Counted from the first letter of the stretch, positions 10,635-20,020 are shown. The stretch: DNA of 58,208 nucleotides from Chromatiales bacterium (GCA_002868855.1 PKUM01000126.1:1-58208), one strand, 5' to 3'. The notes: generated by a model not told the origin, from the sequence alone. Made by a program: numbers and translations.

Positions 10635-11744
10635 TCAGCCGCCTTGGTAAGAAATTCGGTAAATACGGCCGCCCAGGTCGTCTGACACGAGCAGCGATCC
10701 ATCAGCCAGTTGCAGGATATCGACTGGCCTGCCTGAGACTTCTTCGTCATTGAGCCAGCCGTGCGCAAACGGCTCGGCAGCGCTCGGGCTGCCATTTTCC
10801 ATCCGCACCATTACGACCCGATAGCCGACCTTTCCCGCCTTTCGATTCCATGATCCATGCTCGGCAATATACGCATGGCCCCTGTACTCCGGCGGGAACA
10901 TCGTTCCGTTGTAAAACTCGATCCCGAGCGGCGCTACGTGCGCCCCAAGCCCCAGCGCTGGCGGCACAAAATCGGAACACTTTCTTCCGTCGCCATATTC
11001 GGGATCGATAATGTCCGCACCATGGCAATACGGAAACCCGAAATGCATGCCGGGCTCCGGCGCATGATTGAGTTCGCAGTCGGGAATATCGTCGCCCATC
11101 CAGTCCCGACCATTGTCGGTAAACCACATCTCACCGGTATCGGGATGCCAGGTGAAGCCAACTGTGTTGCGCACGCCTTCAGCGAAGACTTCCAGCTCAC
11201 TGCCATCCGCATTCATGCGAGTAATCACTGAGTAGCCGGCCTCGTCGCACACGTTACACGGTGCACCTATCGGTACGTAGAGCTTACCATCGGGCCCGAA
11301 CGCGATGAATTTCCAGCCGTGATGCGCATCGGTGGGAAAATCATCACGCACGATTTCGGGCTCGGGCACGTTACCGAGCCGTGTCTCGATATCCGGATAG
11401 CGCAATACCCGGCTGATCTCGGCCACGTACAGCGCGCCATCGCGAAACGCCACGCCATTGGGCACGTTCAGCCCTTCGCCGATAGTCGTGACGACCGGGC
11501 CTGCTGCACTGTCGAGATCAGTGAGCGCATAGACCTTACCCAGCTTACGCGTCGATACGAACAGGGTTCCTCGCTCGCCCAGCGTCATCGAACGTGCGTT
11601 CGGAACCTGGTCTGTCAGAACCTCGATACTAAATCCAGGCGGAACTACCAGGTCTGGTTCGACCGTCAGTTCTCTGGCGCAGGCCCCCTGCAGCGTCAGA
11701 CCAAGAAAAAATAGCGCGGCAATGAGGTTTCGAGCAATCGGCAT
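10635..11744 (-). CDS. PQQ-type sugar (sorbosone-like) dehydrogenase, exported
   Basis: A 369-residue six-bladed beta-propeller protein of the soluble glucose/sorbosone dehydrogenase family. An N-terminal hydrophobic signal ends near LQGACA, so the protein is exported; a lipoprotein anchor is possible but the lipobox is imperfect. Family signatures include VPPGFSIEVL after the signal, HHGWKFIAFGPDGKLYVPIG, NTVGFTWHPDTGEMWFTDNG and YIAEHGSWNR. Extra cysteines (APCNVCDEAG, CELNH, YCHG) are common in this subgroup. It starts 23 bases after dctM and may oxidise a sugar or aldehyde linked to the transported acid; that is only inference. PQQ biosynthesis genes are not in the window. Confidence 0.78.
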   Translation of the reverse strand: MPIARNLIAALFFLGLTLQGACARELTVEPDLVVPPGFSIEVLTDQVPNARSMTLGERGTLFVSTRKLGKVYALTDLDSAAGPVVTTIGEGLNVPNGVAFRDGALYVAEISRVLRYPDIETRLGNVPEPEIVRDDFPTDAHHGWKFIAFGPDGKLYVPIGAPCNVCDEAGYSVITRMNADGSELEVFAEGVRNTVGFTWHPDTGEMWFTDNGRDWMGDDIPDCELNHAPEPGMHFGFPYCHGADIIDPEYGDGRKCSDFVPPALGLGAHVAPLGIEFYNGTMFPPEYRGHAYIAEHGSWNRKAGKVGYRVVMVRMENGSPSAAEPFAHGWLNDEEVSGRPVDILQLADGSLLVSDDLGGRIYRISYQGG

Positions 11745-11767
11745 CGGGTCCGTCCCTCTGAATTGGG

Positions 11768-13024
11768 TCAGCCCTGCACCAGGAACAGAGATAAAGAGGG
11801 CCAGAATGTAATGATAATTACAGCGACTAAGAGTATCAGCAGAAACGGTAACGTCGCCAGATACACAGAGGTGATCGAGCGCTCGAAACGGAAACTTGCA
11901 ATGAACAGGTTAAGGCCAACCGGCGGCGTCAGGTAACCGAGCTGCATCGCGGAGAGAAATACGATCCCAAGGTGGACCGGGTCGACCCCGAAACTTGCGG
12001 CGACCGGGAGTATTAGCGGCACTACGAGAACAAGCGCAGAAAAAATATCGAGGATGGCCCCCAGCGCCAGCAGAAACAGCAAAAGGGAAACCAGGAACGT
12101 GGTCTGCGAGTCGACATGAGTCTGGGTCAACGCCAGCAGCTTGTCCGGCACGCCTGCGAAAATCATATAGTTCGTGGATGCTAACGACACGCCAAGAATG
12201 ATGAGGATTCCTCCGACCAGAACCATCGCTTCACGCATAATGCGAGGCAGGCTGCGCAGAGGCACTTCACGCAAAACAATGACGTCGATAAAAATGACAT
12301 AGAAAGCGGTAACCGCGGCGGCCTCGGAAACCGCGAAGAAGCCGCTGTAGATTCCACCGAGCACGACAATCGGCAGTGGCAACTCCCAGCGCGCGGCCCA
12401 CAGCGCACGCCCTACTTCGGCCGCGGAGAATTGATCGAACGGCACGCGGATCGAACGATTTCGCCAAAGACTCCAGCCGCCGAGCATTGCGAGCATCAGA
12501 ATTCCAGGGAGCAATCCGGCCCGAAACAACTGATCGATCGAGACCTCGGCAACGACTCCATAGAGAATCAGCGGTAGCGAAGGCGCAAAAAGCAGACCGA
12601 GGCTTCCGGAAGATGTCACCAGCCCCAGATTGAAATTGTCCGGATATCCGGCATGTTTCAAAGCCGGATAAAGCAAAGCCCCCAGCGCAATAATGGTAAC
12701 GCCCGATGCACCCGTAAAGGCAGTGAACAGCGCGCAGGCGACAAGCGAGATCATCGCCAGCCCGCCGGGCATCCAGCCAAGCAGGGCTTCGGATAAATGC
12801 ACCAGGCGTCGCGGCGCTCCGCTCTCGCTCAGGAGATAGCCGGCAAAAGTAAACATCGGGATCGCCATCAGAAGCGGCAGATCGGTCAGCCCGAAAACGC
12901 TGATGGCAACGATCGAGAGCGGATCGCCCTGCTGGTTAAATCCATTCAGCGCACTTGCGCCGATAACCGCGAATAGTGGCGCACCCAGCAACGCCAGAAG
13001 AATCAGCACCAGGGCAGCTATCAT
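11768..13024 (-). CDS. dctM: TRAP transporter large permease DctM
   Basis: The large membrane subunit of a tripartite ATP-independent periplasmic transporter, importing a solute (often an organic acid) with Na+. The chosen ATG at 13024 overlaps the dctQ stop as ATGA and gives 418 residues, within the usual 420-430. A longer reading frame to 13135 would run inside dctQ and is rejected. About 12 hydrophobic segments are present. Conserved stretches include LPLLMAIPMFTFAGYLL, FTGASGVTIIALGALLYPAL and the LGYLTPPVGLNLF block near the C-terminus. Confidence 0.95.
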   Translation of the reverse strand: MIAALVLILLALLGAPLFAVIGASALNGFNQQGDPLSIVAISVFGLTDLPLLMAIPMFTFAGYLLSESGAPRRLVHLSEALLGWMPGGLAMISLVACALFTAFTGASGVTIIALGALLYPALKHAGYPDNFNLGLVTSSGSLGLLFAPSLPLILYGVVAEVSIDQLFRAGLLPGILMLAMLGGWSLWRNRSIRVPFDQFSAAEVGRALWAARWELPLPIVVLGGIYSGFFAVSEAAAVTAFYVIFIDVIVLREVPLRSLPRIMREAMVLVGGILIILGVSLASTNYMIFAGVPDKLLALTQTHVDSQTTFLVSLLLFLLALGAILDIFSALVLVVPLILPVAASFGVDPVHLGIVFLSAMQLGYLTPPVGLNLFIASFRFERSITSVYLATLPFLLILLVAVIIITFWPSLSLFLVQG

Positions 13025-13536
13025 GATTGCGCCGCCCCACCGTCGAAGAGCCCAAGCACTTCGCGAATCATCGATACAAAATAGCGATAGGCAATGAGAG
13101 CAAAGCCGCCGGGCACAACTGACTGGAAATACCACGCCGGAAGACCGAGGAACTCGTCTCCGATCTCGCGCGAGGCGGAGAGTAACTCAAGACCGTACCA
13201 GGCGATGATCAGGCACACGGCAACAGTAAAAAGATGGAGCACGATTCTAACCAGCCGCTGCAGGACCGACGGCAACAAACGGGTAATGACATCGATATTG
13301 ATCTGCTTGCCATCGCGACTTGCGGCCAGCGCCCCGAACATCGCAATCCACAGCACCATCTGGTCGAGCACGCTGTCTGCCCACAGCCAGCTGGTTTCCA
13401 GCACGTTACGCAGAAAGATCTGGGCGGTAGCCAGAAAAATCATGCCGCCCAGCAGCGCCACGAGGATGAACGTCTCTACGTGGCGGCCTATGCGGTCAAG
13501 CCGTTCCAGAAAAGTGCGGTAGGCCGGCTCAGCCAC
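13021..13536 (-). CDS. dctQ: TRAP transporter small permease DctQ
   Basis: The 171-residue small membrane subunit with four hydrophobic segments. The conserved LWADSVLDQMVLWIAMFGA and SRDGKQINIDVI segments are typical of DctQ. It pairs with DctM in the inner membrane. The start is GTG, 3 bases after the dctP stop, and the end overlaps the dctM start by 4 bases. Confidence 0.93.
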   Translation of the reverse strand: MAEPAYRTFLERLDRIGRHVETFILVALLGGMIFLATAQIFLRNVLETSWLWADSVLDQMVLWIAMFGALAASRDGKQINIDVITRLLPSVLQRLVRIVLHLFTVAVCLIIAWYGLELLSASREIGDEFLGLPAWYFQSVVPGGFALIAYRYFVSMIREVLGLFDGGAAQS

Positions 13537-13539
13537 GAA

Positions 13540-14556
13540 CTATTGCGCTCGCGCCTGCCGCGCGCCGGTCCGGTATTCCTGAATATACTCGAGCATTTTG
13601 TCCAGCATCTCTTCCGAGTACATGCCCTGCCGAGCCAGGTCGCGGTTGGTCTTTTCGATGTCGGCGCGCCACTTGGCGATTTCCCCGTCAGCGGGTTTGA
13701 CGAACTCCAGCCCGGAGGAAACCAGCGCCGTCTTTGCCTTTACATTGTCAGCGCGATTCTGGACGTTGAAGTCGGCATACACACGTCCGAGCACCTCGCG
13801 CACCACCGCTTGATCAGCTGGCTGAAGGCGGTCGAAATAGCGCTTCTCAATCACCATGTAACCGATCGTGTAAAGCACCGGAAAATCTGTCACATACTTC
13901 ACTTTGGTGTGCCACTGCAGCACTACCGCGCCAACCGGCGGGGTTGCCACGATATCGAGAAGACCGGTCTGTAGCCCTGTCAGCACATCGGTCAACGGCA
14001 GGGGAACCGGTGCAAGCCCGAGACTTTTCATGGTTTCCGCCAGAACGGGATCGCCGTCCGGAATCCACACTTTCTGACCCTTCAGATCGGCAAGCGTGGT
14101 CACCGGTTTGTTCGACATGATCAGTGCAAATCCGCCACCGGCCAGGCCAAAACTCACCATGCCGGCTTCTTCCATGCCTTTGATCAGGTCTACGTCCATC
14201 TTCTGGCGGACATAGTCGACCTCTTCGAGATCGTTGAAAACCAACGGCAAGGTGTACAGCTGAATATCGTTATAGATGTTCGTGAGACTGCTCGGCGTAA
14301 ACACACTGCCGTGCAACTGGCCCGTTCGCATCTTGAGCAGTACCTGGCGGTCGGTGCCCATCACGCCGCCGCCATAAAATTTAAGCTGCACCCTGCCCTC
14401 TGTACGCTCCTTGATCTCAGCGGCTCCGGCGCGCATGTCCTTCATCCAGACCGTACCTTCCGGCGCGATACTGGCAATTTTCAACGTAATCGCGGCCGCC
14501 GGTGTCATCCAGCCCAAAACAAGCAAAAACACCGTCATGGAAATTGCACGAATCAT
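13540..14556 (-). CDS. dctP: TRAP transporter periplasmic solute-binding protein DctP
   Basis: A 338-residue extracytoplasmic receptor that delivers the substrate to DctQM. It has an N-terminal signal peptide cleaved near the Ala-rich PAAAI, then LKIASIAPEGTVWMKDMR, which is diagnostic for DctP-type (DctP/TeaA) proteins. PLVFNDLEEVDYVRQKMD and GQKVWIPDGDPV follow. A strong AAGGAGAGAG precedes the ATG. The ligand is unknown; the usual ligand-anchoring arginine cannot be placed without alignment. Members found beside TatT form a distinct TRAP group. Confidence 0.93.
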   Translation of the reverse strand: MIRAISMTVFLLVLGWMTPAAAITLKIASIAPEGTVWMKDMRAGAAEIKERTEGRVQLKFYGGGVMGTDRQVLLKMRTGQLHGSVFTPSSLTNIYNDIQLYTLPLVFNDLEEVDYVRQKMDVDLIKGMEEAGMVSFGLAGGGFALIMSNKPVTTLADLKGQKVWIPDGDPVLAETMKSLGLAPVPLPLTDVLTGLQTGLLDIVATPPVGAVVLQWHTKVKYVTDFPVLYTIGYMVIEKRYFDRLQPADQAVVREVLGRVYADFNVQNRADNVKAKTALVSSGLEFVKPADGEIAKWRADIEKTNRDLARQGMYSEEMLDKMLEYIQEYRTGARQARAQ

Positions 14557-14586
14557 GGAATCTCTCTCCTTGGAGCAGACCAGGGC

Positions 14587-15450
14587 TCAGAAATAATCGT
14601 CCGCCGACGCAAGCAGAATTTCTGCCTGTCGTTGCGCCAGCACATTGAACAGGGTCAGACCCGGTACATCCGGATCCGCAGCGAGAACCTCGCCCAGCAA
14701 TCGGTCATGCAGCTCGCGATCATAGACGAGTCGTGCATACGTTCGCGCAAACTCCACCTTGACCGAAAGATCCCGACCGCCTGTAAGCTCGATCGCGCGC
14801 TCGAAGTACTGCCGCCCGACCTCCGGATTGCCTCCCAGCGCGGGCGGACGAATACTGTTCAGAATGCCGAGGTAAAGATCGATATTGCCACCGTCGAAAT
14901 CCTGATCCAGCTCGTAAAGCCGGTTCAGTACGGCCTCGACTTTCGGCAAATCGGCAAGAACCTCCCAATCGTCGGTATGGGCCCGGGTAAAAGCCAGCCA
15001 GCTGACTGAATAGGCGTACAGCGCTTCGATATCCCGCTCGCCAACCTTGGTCAGCGCCGCATCGAATTCGTCGAATGACAGCTCCGACCAGCCGCAGGCG
15101 GGCTCATGCTGCACGCATATTGCGCGCGACCCGTAATCGAAACTGCGCTGGGTCAGACGTTTGGCGCGCGCGTCGTCGTCCACGAAAACAGAGCCATAGG
15201 CGGCGTAAAGATTCGCCGCCCCGGACAGCGTACCGACGCTTTCAGGATTGCCCTCGACAAGGCTGTCCATCAGCAGCAGATAGGCCGGCGCACCATCACG
15301 AACAGTTTCCGGATCGTTCTGGTTCAGAATCGCGTTGGACAAATTGTCGGACATTCGATCGGTGGCACGCTCCACCAACACGCTGCAAGCACCGAGCGTC
15401 AGGGTCGACGCCAGCACCAACAATCGCAGTCTTGCGTTAGCCAAAGTCAT
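14587..15450 (-). CDS. TRAP transporter TatT-component family lipoprotein
   Basis: A 287-residue exported helical-repeat protein of the TatT family, the periplasmic trimeric accessory subunit described for TatT-PQM TRAP systems, thought to work with DctP on hydrophobic or organic-acid ligands. The N-terminus RLRLLVLASTLTLGAC ends in a good lipobox (LGAC), so it is probably a lipoprotein. The conserved SLVEGNPESVGTL, GAANLYAAYGSVFV and AKRLTQRSFDYG segments resemble TatT. The ATG at 15450 is preferred because it places the signal at the N-terminus; an in-frame ATG lies at 15483, and longer readings would enter rplS. It is the first gene of the TRAP operon. Confidence 0.85.
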   Translation of the reverse strand: MTLANARLRLLVLASTLTLGACSVLVERATDRMSDNLSNAILNQNDPETVRDGAPAYLLLMDSLVEGNPESVGTLSGAANLYAAYGSVFVDDDARAKRLTQRSFDYGSRAICVQHEPACGWSELSFDEFDAALTKVGERDIEALYAYSVSWLAFTRAHTDDWEVLADLPKVEAVLNRLYELDQDFDGGNIDLYLGILNSIRPPALGGNPEVGRQYFERAIELTGGRDLSVKVEFARTYARLVYDRELHDRLLGEVLAADPDVPGLTLFNVLAQRQAEILLASADDYF

Positions 15451-15525
15451 ACCGGGATTTTTTGCATCCGCGCTCTCAGCCATACCCGGTGTTTTGATCG
15501 CGCAGCTCCGGATTGGTTCGACTAC

Positions 15526-15567
15526 CGTCGCATACGGCACCGAAATTGGCGGATGCCATATGCGACG
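15526..15567. other. Long inverted repeat between rplS and the TRAP operon
   Basis: CGTCGCATACGGC at 15526-15538 pairs with GCCATATGCGACG at 15555-15567: 13 positions, one mismatch, with a 16-base loop. It lies after rplS and before the TatT start on the leftward transcript. No run of T follows on either strand, so it is not a standard intrinsic terminator. It could be a processing or attenuation hairpin, or a palindromic operator for the TRAP operon. Confidence 0.45.
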
Positions 15568-15580
15568 ACCGCGGATTCCG

Positions 15581-15925
15581 CTATATCTTCTCTTTGATTC
15601 GGGCCGCTTTACCGGTCCGATCACGAAGATAGTAGAGCTTGGCCCGTCTTACGTCGCCACGACGTTTGACCTTGATGCCCTGTATGGCCGGACTGTAGGT
15701 CTGGAAGACCCGCTCCACACCCTCGCCATGCGACATCTTGCGAACCGTAAAAGAGGAGTTGAGTCCACGATTCCGTTTCGCGATCACGACGCCTTCATAA
15801 GCCTGCAATCGCTCACGGCTGCCCTCAGTTACCTTGACCTGCACGATCACAGTGTCACCAGGACCGAATTCGGGGACATCCCGCTGCATCTGTTCCTTTT
15901 CCAACTCGTCGATGATATTGCTCAT
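15581..15925 (-). CDS. rplS: 50S ribosomal protein L19
   Basis: A 114-residue L19, at the 30S-50S interface. It starts [16 protein letters not shown] and contains [16 protein letters not shown] and [19 protein letters not shown]. The ATG at 15925 follows AGGTGAGG; a GTG 9 bases upstream is less likely. It is the last gene of rpsP-rimM-trmD-rplS. Confidence 0.97.
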   Translation of the reverse strand: MSNIIDELEKEQMQRDVPEFGPGDTVIVQVKVTEGSRERLQAYEGVVIAKRNRGLNSSFTVRKMSHGEGVERVFQTYSPAIQGIKVKRRGDVRRAKLYYLRDRTGKAARIKEKI

Positions 15926-15961
15926 AGTCCTCACCTGCCTGCAGGTCGTCGTTTTTCAAAC

Positions 15962-16720
15962 TCAACCGCCGTTGCGGTCCCCGTCGCCCTCTTCGGCGAT
16001 GAATTCATTCAAAAGGTCAATCTGTTCCTGCGTCAACCGCAAATTATCCAACAAGTCCGGGCGCCTCAGCCAGGTCCGCCCCAAAGCCTGCTTCAGTCGC
16101 CAGCGGCGTATTTCCTCGTGGTTGCCGCCAAGCAAAACCGGCGGTACCGCCATCCCGTCGACAACCTCCGGCCGGGTGTAATGCGGGCAGTCGAGCAAAC
16201 CCGAAAAAAACGAGTCTTGTTGTGCCGACTCGGAGTCGCCCAGTACACCGGGCAACAACCGCAAGACCGCATCGATCACCACCGCCGCGGCGAGTTCGCC
16301 GCCGCTTAGCACGTAGTCTCCGATCGATAATTCCTCGTCGACCTCCGAGGCGATCAGCCGCTCGTCTACGCCTTCATACCGACCCGCCACCAGTATCATG
16401 CCTGGCAGCTCGGACAATTCGCTCACAACCGCATGATTCATCACGCGCCCCTGAGCACTCAAATATATCGTTTTACTGCCTTGCGGTGCCGCCGCGCGCG
16501 CGGCTCTGAGCGCGCTGCGCAGGGGTTCCACACCCATCACCATGCCCGGTCCGCCGCCGTACGGCCGATCATCGATACTGCGATGACGATCGTTCGCATA
16601 CTCGCGCGGATCCCACGTGGCGATGCTGGCAACACCGCGATTGATGGCCCGTCCAGTAACGCCGTATCCGGTCGCGGCCGCAATCAGATCCGGAAAAACC
16701 GTGACTACATCAATACGCAT
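15962..16720 (-). CDS. trmD: tRNA (guanine-37-N1)-methyltransferase
   Basis: Methylates G37 of tRNAs that read CNN codons, using S-adenosylmethionine, and so prevents +1 frameshifting. It is 252 residues from [10 protein letters not shown]. The knotted SPOUT fold is shown by [23 protein letters not shown] and [13 protein letters not shown]. The ATG at 16720 is chosen because GGAG precedes it at normal distance and the family begins MxIxVVTxFP; the longer frame would overlap rimM. Confidence 0.97.
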   Translation of the reverse strand: MRIDVVTVFPDLIAAATGYGVTGRAINRGVASIATWDPREYANDRHRSIDDRPYGGGPGMVMGVEPLRSALRAARAAAPQGSKTIYLSAQGRVMNHAVVSELSELPGMILVAGRYEGVDERLIASEVDEELSIGDYVLSGGELAAAVVIDAVLRLLPGVLGDSESAQQDSFFSGLLDCPHYTRPEVVDGMAVPPVLLGGNHEEIRRWRLKQALGRTWLRRPDLLDNLRLTQEQIDLLNEFIAEEGDGDRNGG

Positions 16721-16748
16721 CCTCACCAACTCCAGGCTACGTCGCGTG

Positions 16749-17258
16749 TCAGAATTCCGGGTCCCAGTCGACCTCCATCCGCCCTTGTTCAAGATCGATT
16801 CCGCGAACGACATCGGGCCGCACAAACGGAATCAGATGTTTCCTGTCACCGACGACAACAAGTACATCGTTGGCGCCGGTCTCGATCATCGAGGCGATTT
16901 GCCCTAGCGAAACGCCGTCCTTGGTGACGACGTCCATGCCCAGCAAATCGGCCCAGTAGTACTCACCTTCCGCACACCGCGGCATTTCGGCCCGGTCCAC
17001 GCATATCTCGCTATCCATAAGCGCCAGTGCAGCGTCCCGATCCTCGATTCCGCTGAGTTTTGCCACCAGGCCACGACCCTGCTCGCGCCCTTCGGTCATC
17101 TCATGAGTCGCGCTGCTACCGTTTTTTCGCAGCATCCATCGCGGATAGTTCAAAATGTTGCCCATCGGCCTGGTGTAGGAAAAAACCTTCACCCATCCGC
17201 GGACACCATGCGCCCCACTCACGCGCCCAAGTACGACGGTAGAATCGGCGAAAGCCAT
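16749..17258 (-). CDS. rimM: Ribosome maturation factor RimM
   Basis: Assists late 30S assembly by binding S19 in the head domain. It has 169 residues from [18 protein letters not shown]. The N-terminal RimM beta-barrel contains [15 protein letters not shown]; the C-terminal PRC-barrel contains [17 protein letters not shown] and [11 protein letters not shown]. An in-frame GTG at 17279 is an alternative start. It lies between rpsP and trmD. Confidence 0.95.
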   Translation of the reverse strand: MAFADSTVVLGRVSGAHGVRGWVKVFSYTRPMGNILNYPRWMLRKNGSSATHEMTEGREQGRGLVAKLSGIEDRDAALALMDSEICVDRAEMPRCAEGEYYWADLLGMDVVTKDGVSLGQIASMIETGANDVLVVVGDRKHLIPFVRPDVVRGIDLEQGRMEVDWDPEF

Positions 17259-17289
17259 GCTGCGACCCGGTGCGGCCACTGGCCAGCGA

Positions 17290-17544
17290 TCAGGCCTGCG
17301 CCGTTTTCCGGAACTGCTTAATCAGGCTGGCGACTCGCTCCGACGGCTGCGCGCCCTGTCCGAGCCAGTGTTCCGCGCGCTCGAGGTCGATCCGCAGCCT
17401 CTCCTCACCGCCGGTGGCGATTGGATTGAAAAAGCCAAGCCGCTCTATTGAACGACCATCCCGACGCTTCCTGCTGTCGGACACAACAATGTGGTAGAAC
17501 GGGCGCTTCTTTGCCCCGCCGCGGCTAAGCCGAATGCTAACCAT
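17290..17544 (-). CDS. rpsP: 30S ribosomal protein S16
   Basis: An 84-residue S16 starting [20 protein letters not shown], with [13 protein letters not shown] as the conserved centre. It is the first gene of the rpsP-rimM-trmD-rplS operon. Confidence 0.97.
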   Translation of the reverse strand: MVSIRLSRGGAKKRPFYHIVVSDSRKRRDGRSIERLGFFNPIATGGEERLRIDLERAEHWLGQGAQPSERVASLIKQFRKTAQA

Positions 17545-17581
17545 CTGAATATAAAACCTCAGCTAACGCTAGAAATGATCA

Positions 17582-17614
17582 GGCCCGTCGTAGCGCAAGC
17601 TCTTTCGACGGGCC
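17582..17614 (-). terminator. Hairpin between ffh and rpsP
   Basis: GGCCCGTCG at 17582-17590 pairs perfectly with CGACGGGCC at 17606-17614, with a 15-base loop. It lies in the only gap (125 bases) between ffh and rpsP. On the leftward strand only a weak T-rich stretch follows (CATTTCT). It may end ffh transcription or act in the rpsP leader. Confidence 0.45.
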
Positions 17615-17669
17615 CTGCTAAACCCTCTATTTTAATCGATTCCCGCCAAAAGGGAAGGGTCCAGGAAGA

Positions 17670-19025
17670 CTAGCGGCCAAACCCTCTTGGCATGCCCGGC
17701 ATTCCTTGCATCATGCGCTTGAGTCCGCCCTTGGACGCCTTTTTCATTACCTTCTGCATTTGCGTGAATTGTTTGAGCAGTCGGTTGACATCCTGAGCCT
17801 GCACCCCCGATCCCGCGGCAATACGACGTTTTCTCGAAGAATCGATAATCTTCGGGAATCGCCTTTCCTTGGGGGTCATCGAGTTAATGATCGCGATTTG
17901 GCGCCGGATCTGACGATCATCGAACCCGCCGGGCAGCCCGCCTGGCGGTGCCATGTTTCCGGGCAGCTTGTCGAGAATTGCCTCCAGCCCGCCCATCTCG
18001 AGCATCTGACTCAGTTGCTCGCGCAAATCGGCCATATCGAGGCCTTTGCCTTTGCGCAGTTTTTTCGCGAGCCGTTCGGCCTTGTCTTTGTCGACCTGTT
18101 CCTCGACCTGCTCGACCAGCGACACGACATCGCCCATGCCGAGAATTCGGGACGCGATGCGCTCCGGGTGGAACACTTCGAGCGCGTCGGATTTCTCGCC
18201 AACGCCGACAAACTTCACCGGTTGACCGGTAACCTGGCGAACCGACAGTGCCGCACCGCCACGCGCGTCACCGTCGGCCTTTGTCAGCACAATGCCGGTA
18301 AGCGGCAACGCTGCGGCAAAGGCCTCCGCCGCGCGCACCGCATCCTGCCCCGTCATTGCATCCACCACAAACAGCGTCTCGACCGGTTCGCAAGCCTCGT
18401 GGACGGCTTTGGCCTCGGCCATCATCTCGTCGTCGACGTGAAGCCTGCCGGCAGTATCAACAATCAATACATCGACCAGCCGTTTGCGCGCTTGCTCGCG
18501 CGCATCTGCCGCTATCTTCGCAGCCGGAGTCTTGGGGTCGGTCGGGAAAAATTCAGCGCCAACCTGTCCGGCGAGCTGCTCCAGCTGCTGAATGGCCGCG
18601 GGCCGGTAGATGTCCGCGCTGGCAAGCATGACTTTTTTCTTGTCGCGCTCAATCAGGCGGCGCGCGAGCTTCGCGCTGCTGGTGGTTTTGCCTGAGCCCT
18701 GAAGCCCCGCCATCATGATTACTGCTGGGGGTTGAGCCCGAAGGTTCAGCGAACCGGCATCGCCGCCCATCACCGCGACGAGTTCGCTATGGACAATTTT
18801 GATGAAAGTCTGGCCGGGAGTAAGGCTTCGCTTCACCTCTTCGCCGAGCGCGCGTGCGCGCACTCCATCGATAAACGTCTTGACCACCGGAACCGCAACA
18901 TCCGCTTCCAGCAGCGCCATCCTTACCTGGCGCAGCGCGTCCTTGATATTGTCGTCGCTCAATCGGCCCTTGCCGCGCAATCGCGCTGCGGCCTGGCCGA
19001 GACGTTCGCTCAGATTCTCAAACAT
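17670..19025 (-). CDS. ffh: Signal recognition particle protein Ffh
   Basis: The SRP GTPase that binds 4.5S RNA and signal sequences of nascent membrane proteins. Its 451 residues show the N domain (MFENLSERLGQAAARLRG), the G domain with GLQGSGKTTSSAKLA, DTAGRLHVD and TKADGDARGG, and the C-terminal M domain with PGNMAPPGG, SMTPKERRFPKII and a Met-rich end (GLKRMMQGMPGMPRG). It stands next to the rpsP operon and the ypjD/corB homologues, as in other gammaproteobacteria. Confidence 0.97.
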   Translation of the reverse strand: MFENLSERLGQAAARLRGKGRLSDDNIKDALRQVRMALLEADVAVPVVKTFIDGVRARALGEEVKRSLTPGQTFIKIVHSELVAVMGGDAGSLNLRAQPPAVIMMAGLQGSGKTTSSAKLARRLIERDKKKVMLASADIYRPAAIQQLEQLAGQVGAEFFPTDPKTPAAKIAADAREQARKRLVDVLIVDTAGRLHVDDEMMAEAKAVHEACEPVETLFVVDAMTGQDAVRAAEAFAAALPLTGIVLTKADGDARGGAALSVRQVTGQPVKFVGVGEKSDALEVFHPERIASRILGMGDVVSLVEQVEEQVDKDKAERLAKKLRKGKGLDMADLREQLSQMLEMGGLEAILDKLPGNMAPPGGLPGGFDDRQIRRQIAIINSMTPKERRFPKIIDSSRKRRIAAGSGVQAQDVNRLLKQFTQMQKVMKKASKGGLKRMMQGMPGMPRGFGR

Positions 19026-19116
19026 CGATAAACCCGGGTGCGGCCTGGCCGCAAGCAGAGGATTTCAGCGCGCACATGATATCGCCTGGCGCCGGCGAGC
19101 GACAGTCGGACCGGAG

Positions 19117-19884
19117 TCAGAGCTGCAGTACTGAACCGGCCTCGAGGCGACGGATTCGCCGCTCCGGCAGTGCAGCGAGGACCTCATCCATGATCTCCTC
19201 CTCCTCACCTGGTTTCATTGCCGTGAGCCAGATATCCGGCGAATGCGACAATTTGCCGAGGTCACTGGCGAGCGTGCGCGGGCAATAATGCCCCGATTGC
19301 TCCGCGAGCTCATGCTGGCGGTTCGGAAAAGATACCTCAATGACCAGCACATGCACGTCCGGGTATGCGTTCAGAACCGGCCACAGAGTCCGGTTGGTGG
19401 TTGTGTCGCCGCTGAATGCAAGAACTTTATCGCCGGCCTCGACACAATAGCCAAGCGTCGGAACCGCATGCTTGACGTCGACCGCGCGAACGACCCTGCC
19501 GCCACAATCGACGACAGCACCCGACTCAATCGGCCGGTACTTTATTGCCGCTGCCTCGACAGAAGGGATTCGGGAAAAATCGGGCCACATCACGTCATTG
19601 AAAAGATGACTCTGGAGCGCCGCGATAGTCGCCGGATGGGCATAAATTTCCAGCGGGCGGCGGCGAAATGTCTCGAATACGGCATCCACGAACAGTGGCA
19701 GGCCGACAGTATGGTCAAGGTGTGAATGGGTTAGAAACAGGCGCTTCACGCAGCGCAATTCGTCCAGAGTCAGGTCGCCGACACCAGTACCGGCGTCGAT
19801 AAGAATGTCGTCGTCAATGAGGATCGCAGTCGTACGCAAGCCAGCGGCAATGCCGCCACTGCAACCCAGAATTCTTACCTGCAT
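19117..19884 (-). CDS. MBL-fold hydrolase, class II cyclic-nucleotide phosphodiesterase-like
   Basis: A 255-residue metallo-beta-lactamase-fold protein. The metal motif THSHLDHTVGLPLF (HxHxDH) follows DDDILIDAGTGVGDLTLDEL. A later AFSGDTT, VIEVSFPNRQHELAEQSGHY and LTAMKPGEEEEI supply the further metal ligands. The G-T-G-V-G-D-L-T pattern and length resemble 3',5'-cyclic-nucleotide phosphodiesterases of the PdeA/CpdP class; RNase Z-like enzymes are the main alternative. The ATG at 19884 is chosen because the fold begins at MQVRILGCSGG; an in-frame ATG at 19947 would add 21 residues unlike the family. It follows the divergent ypjD start. Confidence 0.75.
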   Translation of the reverse strand: MQVRILGCSGGIAAGLRTTAILIDDDILIDAGTGVGDLTLDELRCVKRLFLTHSHLDHTVGLPLFVDAVFETFRRRPLEIYAHPATIAALQSHLFNDVMWPDFSRIPSVEAAAIKYRPIESGAVVDCGGRVVRAVDVKHAVPTLGYCVEAGDKVLAFSGDTTTNRTLWPVLNAYPDVHVLVIEVSFPNRQHELAEQSGHYCPRTLASDLGKLSHSPDIWLTAMKPGEEEEIMDEVLAALPERRIRRLEAGSVLQL

Positions 19885-20020
19885 GGAGCCCTTTTCTCCG
19901 GGTGTCGGCTCAGCTTCGACAACGCGCGCCGAAACCGATATCTGCAAGCCTTCTCATGCAAGCAGCCATGTGCGAAGATTTACTGTCCTGCAACGCTAGA
20001 TCCTCAGGGTACCTCTTTCT

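Noticed and set aside
17706-18695. A 329-codon open frame on the plus strand
   Set aside because: It is antisense to ffh and rich in His, Arg and Leu as expected from mirrored codons.
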